Shown: positions 33,606 through 42,975, counted from the first letter of the stretch. The stretch is 64,000 nt of DNA from Variovorax sp. OK212 (GCF_900112425.1 NZ_FOLP01000001.1:248001-312000); one strand, 5' to 3'. The notes: a model not told the origin generated them from the letters alone. Made by a program: numbers and translations.

Positions 33606-35078
33606 TCAGCCGCGCGCCGGAAAAATGCTCTTCTTCACCAGCGCATGCACCCCCCAGTTGCCATCCACAACCTGCGTGATGCCAAAGTCCACCGCAATCG
33701 ACATCAACGAAATTGCCTCGTCCTCCCCCAGCCCCTGCGTCGTCATGAGGAAGTGCCGCATCTTGTGATACGCGTCCCTCAGCGCCAGGTCGACCGACGA
33801 CTTCTTGAAGATCTGGTTTTGCGCATCCGGCCCCAGCTCGGCCAGATAGTTGGCATAGCTGAAACCGTGCAGCAGCCATTCGTCCTGCGTCTCCAGCAGC
33901 GGATAACGCAGCTCGGCCAGCGGCGTGCCCGGCAGGCTCGCCTTCTTGTGCAGGATGAGCTGGAACGTGCCCGTCAACGAACATTCGATGGCCGTGCCGC
34001 ACAGCTCCGAATCGCCTTGTGAGGCATGCGGGTCGCCCACGGTGAACATCGCGCCCGGCGCGGCCACCGGAAAGTACATCGTCGCCCCCTTGCCGATGCG
34101 CCAGTTGTCGATGTTGCCGCCCGTGTAGCTCGGCGGAATGGAGCTGACCATGTCGGCCTCCGCCGGCGCCACGCCAATGGTGCCGAAGTGCGGGCGCACC
34201 GGCACGCGAATGTTCTTCAGCACGTTCTCGTTCTTGCTGATGGTGCGGTGGTCCACCGGCACGCCGGGGTAGTCGATGGTCGGGTGCACCACGCCGAACG
34301 GGTCGGTCTGCGGCGTCCAGCGAAAGTTGTAGACCGCGCGTGCCCAGTTGCGCTCGCCGGTCACGTCCACCTCGTAGATGGTGACCACCTCGCGCTTCCT
34401 GGGCTCGGTGAGGGTGTCGCCGTAATGAAAGCCCCAGTTGGCCGCGGCGTTGCTGCCGAAGGCGCGGCCCTTGTACTTGGGGTTGCCCGAGGGGCGGGGC
34501 ACCACGTCGATGATGCGCACTTCCAGAATGTCGCCCGGCTCGGCGTCTTTCACGCGCACGGGGCCGGTGCAGATGTGCACGCCCTGGCCACCGCCCGCGC
34601 CGTTCTTGGCGTCCATGGGGCCGGCGCCGCGCCGGTTGACGCCCTTGCGCTGCTTGTCCCAGAAGAACACGCTCTCCGCGCCCGCGTCGCCCTGCACCAT
34701 GCGCTCGGCGTCGTCGTTGGCGTGGTGGGTGAGGGTCTCGATGGTCACGTAGTCGCCCGACTCCACCTCCACCACCGGCGTGGCGATCTTGCTGAAGTAG
34801 CCCCACAGCACGGTGTTGGCCGCGGCGGGAATGTAGTAGTGGCTGGCCATGTTGCTGCCGGGCTGCGCGCTCGATGCGCCCTGGGCAAATGCCTTGCCTG
34901 GCGCCATGGCGCCGGTCAGCGCACCGGCCGACACGGCGCCGCCGCCGACCACCATGGCGTCGCGCAGGAAGGAGCGGCGCGCCACCTGAAACTCTTCCTT
35001 GATGAGCTTTTCTTCGGCGGGCGAGGCGCCGTGGCTGCAGGTCGGGCTGCAGATGTGGTCGTACTTGGGGGTGGTCAT
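33606..35078 (-). CDS. Tat-exported acetamidase/formamidase family protein
   Basis: A 490-aa protein. The Tat signal ARRSFLRD at residues ~33-40 and the hydrophobic AMVVGGGAVSAGALTGA send the folded enzyme to the periplasm. The catalytic domain (from ~85) shows the FmdA/AmdA features EVESGDYVTIETLTHHAN, HICTGPV and GDPHASQGDSELCGTAIE. It would hydrolyse a small amide, releasing ammonia. A ~30-residue Cys/His-containing leader (HICSPTCSH) precedes the Tat motif, which is unusual. It is divergent from a fused paralogue. Confidence 0.87.
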   Translation of the reverse strand: MTTPKYDHICSPTCSHGASPAEEKLIKEEFQVARRSFLRDAMVVGGGAVSAGALTGAMAPGKAFAQGASSAQPGSNMASHYYIPAAANTVLWGYFSKIATPVVEVESGDYVTIETLTHHANDDAERMVQGDAGAESVFFWDKQRKGVNRRGAGPMDAKNGAGGGQGVHICTGPVRVKDAEPGDILEVRIIDVVPRPSGNPKYKGRAFGSNAAANWGFHYGDTLTEPRKREVVTIYEVDVTGERNWARAVYNFRWTPQTDPFGVVHPTIDYPGVPVDHRTISKNENVLKNIRVPVRPHFGTIGVAPAEADMVSSIPPSYTGGNIDNWRIGKGATMYFPVAAPGAMFTVGDPHASQGDSELCGTAIECSLTGTFQLILHKKASLPGTPLAELRYPLLETQDEWLLHGFSYANYLAELGPDAQNQIFKKSSVDLALRDAYHKMRHFLMTTQGLGEDEAISLMSIAVDFGITQVVDGNWGVHALVKKSIFPARG

Positions 35079-35245
35079 TCGGGGCGCTCCTTGAAAGCCG
35101 GTTGATGTGCGGCCCAGTCTCTAAGCGGTGCGGCGTTTGGGCCTTGTCGGCAGGCGCACAAAAACTTGTAGCGCGGCCGCAGTGGGGCGATTGGCGGGCG
35201 AATGCCTTGCATGCCGGCGCCCGGCGCGGTCATAGTCCAGCCCTG

Positions 35246-37717
35246 ATGCTGGACGACCTTCGACGCTTTTCTACCGACGCCTTTCCCGAGGCATTGCGCC
35301 AGTCCGCGCTGGACGAGGTGCTGGCCCGCGCGCTGGTGCGCAGCGAGGCTGCTGCTTCTGCTGCAGGGCAGGGGCTGCCGCCGCTCGCGGGGCATGTGTC
35401 GTCGCGCAGCTCCACGCTCGACTCGGTGTTCGTGCGGCTCGCGTCGTCGCCGCTGGTGCTGGTGCCCGATGGCGGCAATGCGCGGCATTCGGGGCGCGCG
35501 GTGTTGCTGTTCGTGCTGCTGAAGGGCAGCGGCGTGCTCGAAGAGCAGGGCGCATCGGTCGCGCTGACCGCCAACGCCGCCGTGCTGCTCGACCCCGCGC
35601 AACCGTGGCGGCTCGACCTGCGCACCGACTGCCGCGCGCTGCTGGTCAAGTTCGAGTCGGCGAGCTTCCTGCTGCGGCTGGTGCGCACCTGCAGCGCGGA
35701 GGCCAAGCGCATCACGCCCGCGCACGGCGTCGGCGCCATGTGCCTGACGATGGCCGAATCGCTGGCCGAGCAGATCGACCACCTGGGGCGCGACGACCTG
35801 CTCTCGGTCGAAGCGACGCTGACGGACCTGCTGGTCACGTGCCTGTCGCGCGAGGCCGACGATGTGAACGGGCCGGCCGACCTTGCCGAGCCATCGGACC
35901 ATCCGACCTCGGTGCAACTGAGTCACCTGCGCCGCATCTGCCGCACCATCGAGGCGCGGCTGGGCGACGCGGAGCTGTCCATCGAGAGCGTCGCGCGGGT
36001 CGAGGGGCTGTCGACGCGCTACCTGCAGAAGCTCTTCAAGGTCGGCGCGACCAGCTTCAGCGAGTACCTGCGCGAGCGCCGGCTGGAGCGCTGCAAGCTC
36101 GACCTGGCCAACCGCGCGCTGAACCACTTCACGATTTCGGCGCTGTGCTTTCGGTGGGGCTTTGGCGATGCGGCCAATTTCAGCCGGGCGTTCACGGCGC
36201 GCTATGGGGTGTCGCCGAAGGCCTATCGCGCGCAGCCGCTGTCGCAGGCCGATGCGCTGCACGACCAGCGCGGGCGGCCGTTGAAGGGCAGCGAGGTCAA
36301 GCCGGCCGCGGACGCCGCGCCGGCACGCACGCCGCACAGCCCTTTTCAGGCGCTGCTGCGCGACCACGCCCGCTACGCCGTGGCGCTGGCGTTGACGCCG
36401 AAGCGCTCGGCTTCGCCTTCCACTTCAGCTTCAGCTTCCACTGCGGACGGCACCACGCCCAACCACTACTACCTGCCCGTGTCCGACAAGACGGTGCACT
36501 GGGGCTACCTGAGCCGCTCGCTGAAGCCGGTGATTTCGGTGCGCTCGGGCGACGTGGTGACCATCGAGACGCTCACGCAGCACGCCAGCGACGACCGCGA
36601 ACGCATGATCGACGGCGACCCCGGCGCGGAGAGCGTCTTCCACTGGACCGCCGACAAGAAGGCCGTCGACCGTCGCGGCGCAGGCCCGATGGACGCCTCG
36701 ATCTTCGGGCGCGGCGCGGGCGAGGGCTTCGGCGTGCACATCTGCACCGGCCCGGTGTACGTGCACGATGCCGAGCCGGGCGACGTGCTCGAAATCCGCA
36801 TCCTCGACGTGCAGCCCCGGCCGAGCTGCAGCGCGGCGTTTCACGGGCGCATCTTCGGCAGCAACGCGGCGGCGTGGTGGGGCTTTCATTACCGCGACCA
36901 GATCACCGAGCCGAAGCAGCGCGAGGTGGTCACCATCTACGAGATAGACAACGGCGCACCCGAAGCACCGGTGGCGCGCGCGGTCTACAACTTCCGCTGG
37001 ACGCCGCAGACCGACCCCTTCGGCGTGAAGCACGACACCATCGACTACCCGGGCGTGCCGGTCGATCCCCAGAGCATCGTCAAGCGCTTCGGCGTGCTCG
37101 AAAAGGCCCGCGTGCCGCTGCGCCCGCACTTCGGCATGCTGGCCGTGGCGCCGCGCGAGGCGGGGCTGGTCGACTCCATTCCGCCGGGCTACTTCGGCGG
37201 CAACCTGGACAACTGGCGCGCGGGCAAGGGCAGCAAGCTCTTCCTGCCGGTGTCGGTGCCAGGCGCGCTGTTCTCGGCCGGCGACCCGCATGCGTCGCAG
37301 GGCGACTCGGAGCTGTGCGGCACGGCCATCGAGTGTTCGCTGACGGGGGTGTTCCAGCTGGTGCTGCACAAGCGCTCGCAGATCGAGGGCGGGTTCCTGG
37401 CGGAGCTGAACTACCCGTTCCTGGAAACCGAGACCGAATGGGTGGTGCAGGGCTTCAGCTTTGCGAATCACCTGGCCGAGCTGGGGGCGGACGCACAGGC
37501 GCAGATCTACAAGAAGTCGTCGCTGGAAGGGGCGATGCGGGACGCGTTCAACAAGACGCGCCGTTACCTGATGCAGGCGCATTCGCTGGATGAAGACGAG
37601 GCGGTGTCGCTGATTTCGGTGGCCGTGGACTTTGCCGTGACGCAGGTGGTGGATGGGAATTGGGGGGTGCACGCGGTGATCAAGAAGGCGCTGTTTCCTG
37701 CTGACCTGGCGGGGTGA
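35246..37717 (+). CDS. AraC-family regulator fused to an acetamidase/formamidase
   Basis: An 823-aa single chain. Residues ~1-210 resemble an AraC ligand-binding (cupin-like) domain. Residues ~225-322 are the two-HTH AraC domain (IESVARVEGLSTRYLQKLFK, NFSRAFTARYGVSPKAYRAQ). A Ser/Ala/Thr-rich linker covers ~330-400. Residues ~405-823 are a full acetamidase/formamidase domain that retains VTIETLTQHASDD, HICTGPVYVHD and GDPHASQGDSELCGTAIE. There is no signal peptide. The paralogous enzyme diverges 167 bp away. The fusion suggests an enzyme that reports substrate to its own promoter; that role is inference. Confidence 0.85.
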   Translation: MLDDLRRFSTDAFPEALRQSALDEVLARALVRSEAAASAAGQGLPPLAGHVSSRSSTLDSVFVRLASSPLVLVPDGGNARHSGRAVLLFVLLKGSGVLEEQGASVALTANAAVLLDPAQPWRLDLRTDCRALLVKFESASFLLRLVRTCSAEAKRITPAHGVGAMCLTMAESLAEQIDHLGRDDLLSVEATLTDLLVTCLSREADDVNGPADLAEPSDHPTSVQLSHLRRICRTIEARLGDAELSIESVARVEGLSTRYLQKLFKVGATSFSEYLRERRLERCKLDLANRALNHFTISALCFRWGFGDAANFSRAFTARYGVSPKAYRAQPLSQADALHDQRGRPLKGSEVKPAADAAPARTPHSPFQALLRDHARYAVALALTPKRSASPSTSASASTADGTTPNHYYLPVSDKTVHWGYLSRSLKPVISVRSGDVVTIETLTQHASDDRERMIDGDPGAESVFHWTADKKAVDRRGAGPMDASIFGRGAGEGFGVHICTGPVYVHDAEPGDVLEIRILDVQPRPSCSAAFHGRIFGSNAAAWWGFHYRDQITEPKQREVVTIYEIDNGAPEAPVARAVYNFRWTPQTDPFGVKHDTIDYPGVPVDPQSIVKRFGVLEKARVPLRPHFGMLAVAPREAGLVDSIPPGYFGGNLDNWRAGKGSKLFLPVSVPGALFSAGDPHASQGDSELCGTAIECSLTGVFQLVLHKRSQIEGGFLAELNYPFLETETEWVVQGFSFANHLAELGADAQAQIYKKSSLEGAMRDAFNKTRRYLMQAHSLDEDEAVSLISVAVDFAVTQVVDGNWGVHAVIKKALFPADLAG

Positions 37718-37849
37718 GCGCTTTTCAGGGCGGCCCGTGCACGTGCCTTGAAATTTCTTTTGCACCCCCTGCATCCAAACGCACCCCTGGTGTGTAGACC
37801 CTTCAGCAGCGAGGAGCTGCTGACCCTCTACAACCCCAGGAGTAATCTC

Positions 37850-38425
37850 ATGCACACCTCCCGTTCCACCCGCTCTATCGCCGTGCTCGGCGCCGTTTCC
37901 GCCGCCGCCTTCCTGGCGGCCTGCGGCTCGATGTCCTCGGGCTCGATGGCGCCCGCCTTCAACCAGTCCAGCCTGCCGCCCACCATCCAGGTGCCGGCCG
38001 GCAACAAGGTCGCCATGGAAACCGTGGGCAAGGGCGACATCACCTATGAATGCCGCGACAAGGCCAACACCCCCGGCCAGACCGAGTGGGTGTTCGTCGG
38101 CCCCGATGCCAAGCTGTGGGACCGCAGCGGCAAGCAGGTCGGCAAGTACTACGGCCCGCCGGCCACCTGGGAGTCGATGGACGGCTCCAAGCTGACCGCC
38201 ACGCAACTGGCCGTCGCGCCCTCGGGCCCCACCAGCCTGCCGTTCCAGCTGGTCAAGGCCAACCCGGCCATGGGCTCGGGCGCGATGACGGGCGTGACCT
38301 ACATCCAGCGCGTGGCCCTGCAAGGCGGCGTGGCACCGGCGGCCATGCCATGCACCACGGCCACCAAGGGCCAGAAGCAGGTGGTGCAGTACCAGGCCGA
38401 CTACATCTTCTACAAGGCGTCCTGA
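37850..38425 (+). CDS. DUF3455 lipoprotein
   Basis: A 191-aa exported protein with lipobox FLAACGS at residues ~20-26 (signal SIAVLGAVSAAAFLAAC). The mature part is DUF3455: PPTIQVPAGNKVAMETVGKG, TEWVFVGPDAKLWDRSG and HTYY-like KYYGPPATWESMDGS. AGGAG lies 7 bp before the ATG. It precedes the ECF sigma/anti-sigma pair by 51 bp and may belong to its regulon. The function of DUF3455 is unknown. Confidence 0.82.
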   Translation: MHTSRSTRSIAVLGAVSAAAFLAACGSMSSGSMAPAFNQSSLPPTIQVPAGNKVAMETVGKGDITYECRDKANTPGQTEWVFVGPDAKLWDRSGKQVGKYYGPPATWESMDGSKLTATQLAVAPSGPTSLPFQLVKANPAMGSGAMTGVTYIQRVALQGGVAPAAMPCTTATKGQKQVVQYQADYIFYKAS

Positions 38426-38476
38426 TCCGGGGGTGAATGCGCGGCGGCGCGGGCGGGTCCGACTACCATCGGGCCC

Positions 38477-39064
38477 TTGTCCAACCCGCCGCCGCCTACC
38501 TTGCCCGCAGCAGACCCCTTCGACTACGACGCCGCCCTCATGGCCTGCGCCCGCGGCGACCGCCAGGCCCTGCAGCAGCTGTACCAGCGCGAGGGCCGCT
38601 ACCTGATGGGCGTGGCGCTGCGCATCGTGCGCCAGCGCCAGCAGGCCGAAGACGTGCTGCACGACGCTTTCATCAGCATCTGGCAGCGCGCGGAAACCTT
38701 CAACCCGGCGCGCGGCGAAGGCCGCGGCTGGATCTACAGCGTGGTGCGCAACGCCGCGCTGAACATGGTGCGCAGCGGCGCGCGCCAGGTGCATGTGAGC
38801 GAAGACGCGGCCGAGGCCATCGACGACCAGGCCTCGCTCGCGGCGTATGCCTCGGCGGGCGACCCGTTCGAGCTGCGCGCCGACCTGGGCAAGCTCGAAG
38901 GCTGCCTGGGCGGGCTGGAGCCGGCGCGGCGCGACTGCATCCTGTATGCGTACGTGGAAGGCTGCTCGCACGGCGAGATTGCCGAGCGGCTGAACACGCC
39001 GCTGGGCACGGTGAAGTCGTGGATACAGCGCGGCATGCGCGCGCTGCGGGAGTGCATGGCATGA
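38477..39064 (+). CDS. ECF-type RNA polymerase sigma factor
   Basis: A 195-aa sigma factor. Region 2 spans ~25-95 (RQQAEDVLHDAFISIWQRAE) and region 4 ~135-190 (GCSHGEIAERLNTPLGTVKS). The TTG at 38477 is the start that gives a full-length protein; no ATG lies before region 2. The stop overlaps the anti-sigma start (ATGA). It probably directs the DUF3455 gene and itself. Confidence 0.88.
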   Translation: MSNPPPPTLPAADPFDYDAALMACARGDRQALQQLYQREGRYLMGVALRIVRQRQQAEDVLHDAFISIWQRAETFNPARGEGRGWIYSVVRNAALNMVRSGARQVHVSEDAAEAIDDQASLAAYASAGDPFELRADLGKLEGCLGGLEPARRDCILYAYVEGCSHGEIAERLNTPLGTVKSWIQRGMRALRECMA

Positions 39065-39813
39065 GCACGACGGGCCGCGACAACAACGGCAACAACCATT
39101 TCGAAGACATCGACGCGCTGGCGGGCGAGTACGTGCTGGGCACGCTCTCGGCCAGCGCACGCGCATCGGTGGAAGAGCGCATGCGCACGGAGCCCGCGCT
39201 GCACGACGCCGTGCAGGGCTGGGAAGCGCGGCTGCTGCCGCTGACGTCGCTGGCCGCGCCGGCGGAGCCCTCGCCCGCGCTGTGGACGCGCATCGAACGA
39301 ACCTTGGGGCCGGTGACGGGCGCCACATCGGCGAAGGTCCAGCCGAGCGCGTCTCGTGCGTCGGGCCTGTCGGGCTGGTGGAACAACCTGCAGCTCTGGC
39401 GCGGCCTGGCCGCCGGCGGTTTCGCCGCCGCCGCGCTGATGGTGGCCGTGATGGTGACGCGCCCGCTGCCCACGCCGCAGTACATGGTGGTGCTGGTGGC
39501 GCCGCAGGACAAGGCGCCGGGCTGGGTGATCCAGACCAGTTCGTCGCGTCAGTTGAGCCTGGTGCCGCTGGGCACCTTCGAGGTGCCGCCGCAGAAGACG
39601 CTGCAGTTCTGGACCAAGGCCGACCAGTGGCGCGGCCCGGTGTCGCTGGGCCTGGTGAAGCAGGGCCAGACGCTGCGCATTCCGATCGACAAGCTGCCGC
39701 CGCTGGAAGCCAACCAGCTGTTCGAGCTGACGCTGGAGCCCGAGAACGGCTCGCCGATCGACCGGCCGACCGGGCCGATCCAGTTCATCGGCCGCGCGGT
39801 CAAGGTGCTGTAG
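39061..39813 (+). CDS. RskA-type membrane anti-sigma factor
   Basis: A 250-aa anti-sigma factor. An N-terminal cytoplasmic anti-sigma helix bundle (LAGEYVLGTLSASARASVEE) is followed by one transmembrane helix at ~117-138 (GLAAGGFAAAALMVAVMV). The periplasmic domain is a RskA-like beta fold (MVVLVAPQDKAPGWVIQ). The zinc HxxxCxxC motif of ZAS proteins is absent, as in RskA/ChrR-unlike types. It is translationally coupled to the ECF sigma gene. Confidence 0.85.
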   Translation: MSTTGRDNNGNNHFEDIDALAGEYVLGTLSASARASVEERMRTEPALHDAVQGWEARLLPLTSLAAPAEPSPALWTRIERTLGPVTGATSAKVQPSASRASGLSGWWNNLQLWRGLAAGGFAAAALMVAVMVTRPLPTPQYMVVLVAPQDKAPGWVIQTSSSRQLSLVPLGTFEVPPQKTLQFWTKADQWRGPVSLGLVKQGQTLRIPIDKLPPLEANQLFELTLEPENGSPIDRPTGPIQFIGRAVKVL

Positions 39814-39840
39814 CGGAAGCCTTCTGGCGTTCTGAGTCGC

Positions 39841-39939
39841 TCCTTCCCCTTCCGGGGGAAGGCCGGGATGGGGGCAGGCAGAGCGCCCACCGGATACGCC
39901 GCGTGCCCCCACCCCCGCCCTCCCCCGGGAGGGGAGGGA
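39841..39939. repeat. Large intergenic inverted repeat
   Basis: Arms 39841-39876 and 39904-39939 are complementary in 31 of 36 positions (CCTTCCCCTTCCGGGGGAAG against the complement of CCCCCGGGAGGGG). Each arm is also self-complementary at its outer end. Such G/C-rich intergenic repeats are frequent in high-GC betaproteobacteria. It could end the sigma operon transcript or protect it; no T-run is present. Confidence 0.6.
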
Positions 39940-40005
39940 GAGAGGCAAAAACCTCGGGCACATGGCTGACATCGCGGACGTTCGGGCACTGCAGATAATC
40001 CGCCC

Positions 40006-40632
40006 ATGATTGCCCTCGATTGCTACTACAGCCTCTCCTCGCCCTGGGCCTACCTCGGCGGCCCGCAACTGCAGGACATCGTGCGCCGCCACCACGTGCG
40101 GCTCACGCTCAAGCCCTACGACTTCCAGGCTGTGGTGCCGCAGACCGGCGGCATTCCGCTGAAGACGCGGCCCGAGCCGCGCCGCACGTACCACGCGCTG
40201 GAACTGGCGCGCTGGAGCGAGTACCTCGGCATGCCGATGAACCTGGCGCCCGCGCACTACCCCAAGGGTGCGCCGAGCGACCCGAACTGGAACAAGTACC
40301 CCGGCTGGATGGTGATTGCCGCGCAGCTGAAGGGGCTCGACGCGCAGCCGCTCTCGCATGCGCTGCTGCGCGCGCTCTGGGCGGAAGAGCGCGACACCTC
40401 GCAGGCCGACGTGCGCATTGCCGTGGCCATCGAGAACGGCTACGACGGCGCCTCGCTGCAGGCGCTGGAGCAGTCGGCCGAGACGCTGGCGGCCTACCGG
40501 GTCTACAGCGCCGAGGCGGTGGAAGCGGGCGTGTTCGGCGCGCCCACTTTCATCCTGAACGGCGAGCGCTTCTGGGGGCAGGACCGCCTGGCGTTCCTGG
40601 ACCGGGCGCTGGACAAGCTGCGCGCAGCCTAG
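40006..40632 (+). CDS. 2-hydroxychromene-2-carboxylate isomerase family (DsbA fold)
   Basis: A 208-aa glutathione-S-transferase kappa/DsbA-fold protein. SLSSPWAYLGGPQL stands where DsbA has its CxxC, with Ser as the glutathione-activating residue, and YPGWMVIAA and FGAPTFILNGERFWGQDRL match the isomerase family. In naphthalene catabolism this enzyme converts a chromene carboxylate; here it stands alone. Its last 4 bp overlap the convergent DUF4303/HEAT gene. Confidence 0.85.
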   Translation: MIALDCYYSLSSPWAYLGGPQLQDIVRRHHVRLTLKPYDFQAVVPQTGGIPLKTRPEPRRTYHALELARWSEYLGMPMNLAPAHYPKGAPSDPNWNKYPGWMVIAAQLKGLDAQPLSHALLRALWAEERDTSQADVRIAVAIENGYDGASLQALEQSAETLAAYRVYSAEAVEAGVFGAPTFILNGERFWGQDRLAFLDRALDKLRAA

Positions 40633-42026
40633 TAGTCGTCGCCCTGGAGCACCGCCTGCGCGGCGGTTCGCACGCGCTCGTCGGTGTCGTGAAGCGCCGC
40701 GTGCTCCACCGCCGCATGCCACGGCTGGCCGGCGGCCTTCCAGTAGCCGATGCTGCGGGCGGCTTGCCAGCGCACGTCGGCGTTGTCGTCTTTCGCTAGG
40801 CGCTCGGCCAGCACGGGCAGCAGGCGCTGGCCGATGGCATCGCCCAGCCCGCGCTCCCAGCAGAGGCTGGCCGCATGCCGGCGCACGAAGGCGTGGGGCG
40901 AGGCCAGGCCGCGCAGGGCTTCGTCGACCTCACCCGCACGCAGTTCGCAGTAGCCGCTGCCGGGGCGCAGGATGTCCAGCACCAGGCCGACCGTGGCCGG
41001 CGGGCCTTCAAGCAGCGCCTCGAGCGTCCGGTAGTCCAGTGGCAGCGGCGTGGGGTCGCGGAACGACGAGTAGGGCGCGCACAGGCCTTCGATGGCCATC
41101 CTGGCGGCATCGGTTTCGTTGCCCTCTGCCTGTTCGAGTTGCACCAGCAGCCAGTCGCTTTGCCCGAGATACGCCAGCGCCCGCGTGGCCCAGGCCCGGC
41201 CAGGCTCGTCGCGGGACGTGGCCATTTGGGTCTTCAGCGCGTCCAGCACCTCGGGCGTGGCCGCGCCGATGCGCCCGAGCAGCATCGCGCCGTCCCAGCC
41301 GTGCTTGCTCCTGCTCTTGCCGTGGTCCATGCGCGCGAGCAGCGCCGGCACGGCAGGCGCGCCGATGGCGCAGAGCTGTTCGGTGGCTTCCTCGGAGCCG
41401 ATGGCGCCGTCGTTGCGGTGCAGGCGGCCCACCAGAAAGTCGATGCGTTCGGCCTCGGGCAAGGCGGCCACGCGCTGGCGTTCGCGGTCTTTCTTTTTCT
41501 CGTCCGGAAAGAGGCGGAAGAAGGCCTTGTCGCCGATGCAGCGCCGGGCCAGGTCGGTCGCATATTCCTCGTCGTGCACGAACACGACGAAATCGGGCGT
41601 GAGCTGGGATGCGTGGGGCGAGTCGCCGAGCGCCTCGCGCACCTTCTGCGAGGCGCTCACCAGCATGTCGAAGCAGTCTTTCTCGGCCTGCAGCCAGCCG
41701 GCGCGCGAGGCCTGGCGGGCGGCCTTGTCGGCCGCGCCGGCGACTTGGTTGAGCGCGTCGCTCTCGAAGTCGACGAGTTCGTGGTCCCAGTCGGCGGGGT
41801 TCCAGTCGGCGTCCCAGAAGTCGCCAGAGGCTTCTTCTTCGTCTTCGCGCGCGGCCACGGTGTTGGCGCCCAGCGAGGGCAGGCTGATGGTGCCGTCGCG
41901 CTCGCGGTACACGCCGTGGAAGGCGGCCACGTAGAACTGGTCGTCGGGGTTGTCGGCCAGCAACTCGCGCAGCGCACGCAGCGCATCCTCGACGATCAGC
42001 GGTTCCAGCGCTTTCCAGTGACTCAT
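40629..42026 (-). CDS. DUF4303 and HEAT-repeat protein
   Basis: A 465-aa soluble protein. The N-terminal ~190 residues look like DUF4303 (DDQFYVAAFHGVYRERDGT, GWLQAEKDCFDMLVSAS). The rest is HEAT/ARM-type helical repeats (TEQLCAIGAPAVPALLARMD, WDGAMLLGRIGAATPEVL, VRRHAASLCWERG), ending in LHDTDERVRTAAQAVLQGDD. HEAT arrays are scaffolds; the role is unknown. It is convergent with the isomerase and divergent from dapF across 73 bp. Confidence 0.78.
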   Translation of the reverse strand: MSHWKALEPLIVEDALRALRELLADNPDDQFYVAAFHGVYRERDGTISLPSLGANTVAAREDEEEASGDFWDADWNPADWDHELVDFESDALNQVAGAADKAARQASRAGWLQAEKDCFDMLVSASQKVREALGDSPHASQLTPDFVVFVHDEEYATDLARRCIGDKAFFRLFPDEKKKDRERQRVAALPEAERIDFLVGRLHRNDGAIGSEEATEQLCAIGAPAVPALLARMDHGKSRSKHGWDGAMLLGRIGAATPEVLDALKTQMATSRDEPGRAWATRALAYLGQSDWLLVQLEQAEGNETDAARMAIEGLCAPYSSFRDPTPLPLDYRTLEALLEGPPATVGLVLDILRPGSGYCELRAGEVDEALRGLASPHAFVRRHAASLCWERGLGDAIGQRLLPVLAERLAKDDNADVRWQAARSIGYWKAAGQPWHAAVEHAALHDTDERVRTAAQAVLQGDDY

Positions 42027-42099
42027 GCAGGCCTCTCCCTTGGGGTTTCGTTTGGGCCTGCGATCGTAAAGGGCGGTGCCGGTGGCGATAATCCCGGGG

Positions 42100-42975
42100 A
42101 TGCGAATCCGCTTTACCAAGATGCAGGGAGCCGGCAACGATTTCGTCGTGCTGGACGAAACACGCGGCACGCTGGGCCTCAGCGCCGCGCAGTACCGCTT
42201 TCTGGCCGACCGCCATTTCGGCGTCGGCGCCGACCAGATCCTCACGGTGCGGCCTTCGCCGGCCGAGGGCATCGACTTTCAATACGTCATTCACAACGCC
42301 GACGGCGGCGAGGTGGAGCAGTGCGGCAACGGCGCGCGCTGCTTCATGCGCTTCGTCAGCGAACACAAGCTGACCGAGAAGACCGAGGTGCGCGTGCAGA
42401 CGCTGGCCGGCGTGATTGCGCCGCGCATGGGCGCCGACGGCCGCGTCACCGTGGACATGGGCGCCCCCGTCTTCGAACCCGAACGCGTGCCTTTCGACCC
42501 CGCCGGGCTCGACGCGCAGCCCGACGGTTCATGGGAAAAGTGGCACCTTGCGCTGGGTACGCGTGCGGGCAGCGCTATCGTTTCCGTAGCGGTGCTGTCC
42601 ATGGGCAACCCGCACGCGGTGCAGGTGGTCGACAACGTCGACACCGCCCCGGTGGCCGAGCAGGGCCCGCAGATCGAGCATCACCCGCGTTTTCCGCAGC
42701 GGGTGAACGCGGGCTTCATGCAGGTGGTGGACCGCTCGCACATCAAGCTGCGGGTGTTCGAGCGCGGCGCCGGCGAAACGCTGGCCTGCGGCACGGGCGC
42801 GTGCGCGGCGGTGGTGGCGGGCATCCGGCTCGGGCTGCTGGAGCGGCGGGTCGATGTGCAGACGCACGGCGGCGTGCTCACGATCGAGTGGCAGGGAGAA
42901 GGCCAGCCGGTGCTGATGACGGGGCCGGCCACGACGGTGTTCGAGGGCGACATCGAGGTACCCGAGCTGCCATGA
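42100..42975 (+). CDS. dapF: Diaminopimelate epimerase
   Basis: A 291-aa cofactor-independent racemase converting LL- to meso-diaminopimelate for lysine and peptidoglycan. The two catalytic Cys are visible: Cys75 in [10 protein letters not shown] and Cys230 in [11 protein letters not shown]. The N-terminal [19 protein letters not shown] is the family start. It fits the meso-DAP type MurE downstream. The stop overlaps the DUF484 start (ATGA). Confidence 0.95.
   Translation: MRIRFTKMQGAGNDFVVLDETRGTLGLSAAQYRFLADRHFGVGADQILTVRPSPAEGIDFQYVIHNADGGEVEQCGNGARCFMRFVSEHKLTEKTEVRVQTLAGVIAPRMGADGRVTVDMGAPVFEPERVPFDPAGLDAQPDGSWEKWHLALGTRAGSAIVSVAVLSMGNPHAVQVVDNVDTAPVAEQGPQIEHHPRFPQRVNAGFMQVVDRSHIKLRVFERGAGETLACGTGACAAVVAGIRLGLLERRVDVQTHGGVLTIEWQGEGQPVLMTGPATTVFEGDIEVPELP

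Noticed and set aside
33606..35078. The 490-aa amidase as a broken or redundant copy of the fused one
   Set aside because: It is full length with all amidase motifs and its own Tat signal, so it is a separate functional gene.
36431..39328. Long minus-strand open frame opposite the AraC-amidase fusion, DUF3455 and sigma genes
   Set aside because: It mirrors strong plus-strand genes; the residues are low-complexity Arg/His/Val/Ala and there is no ribosome site.
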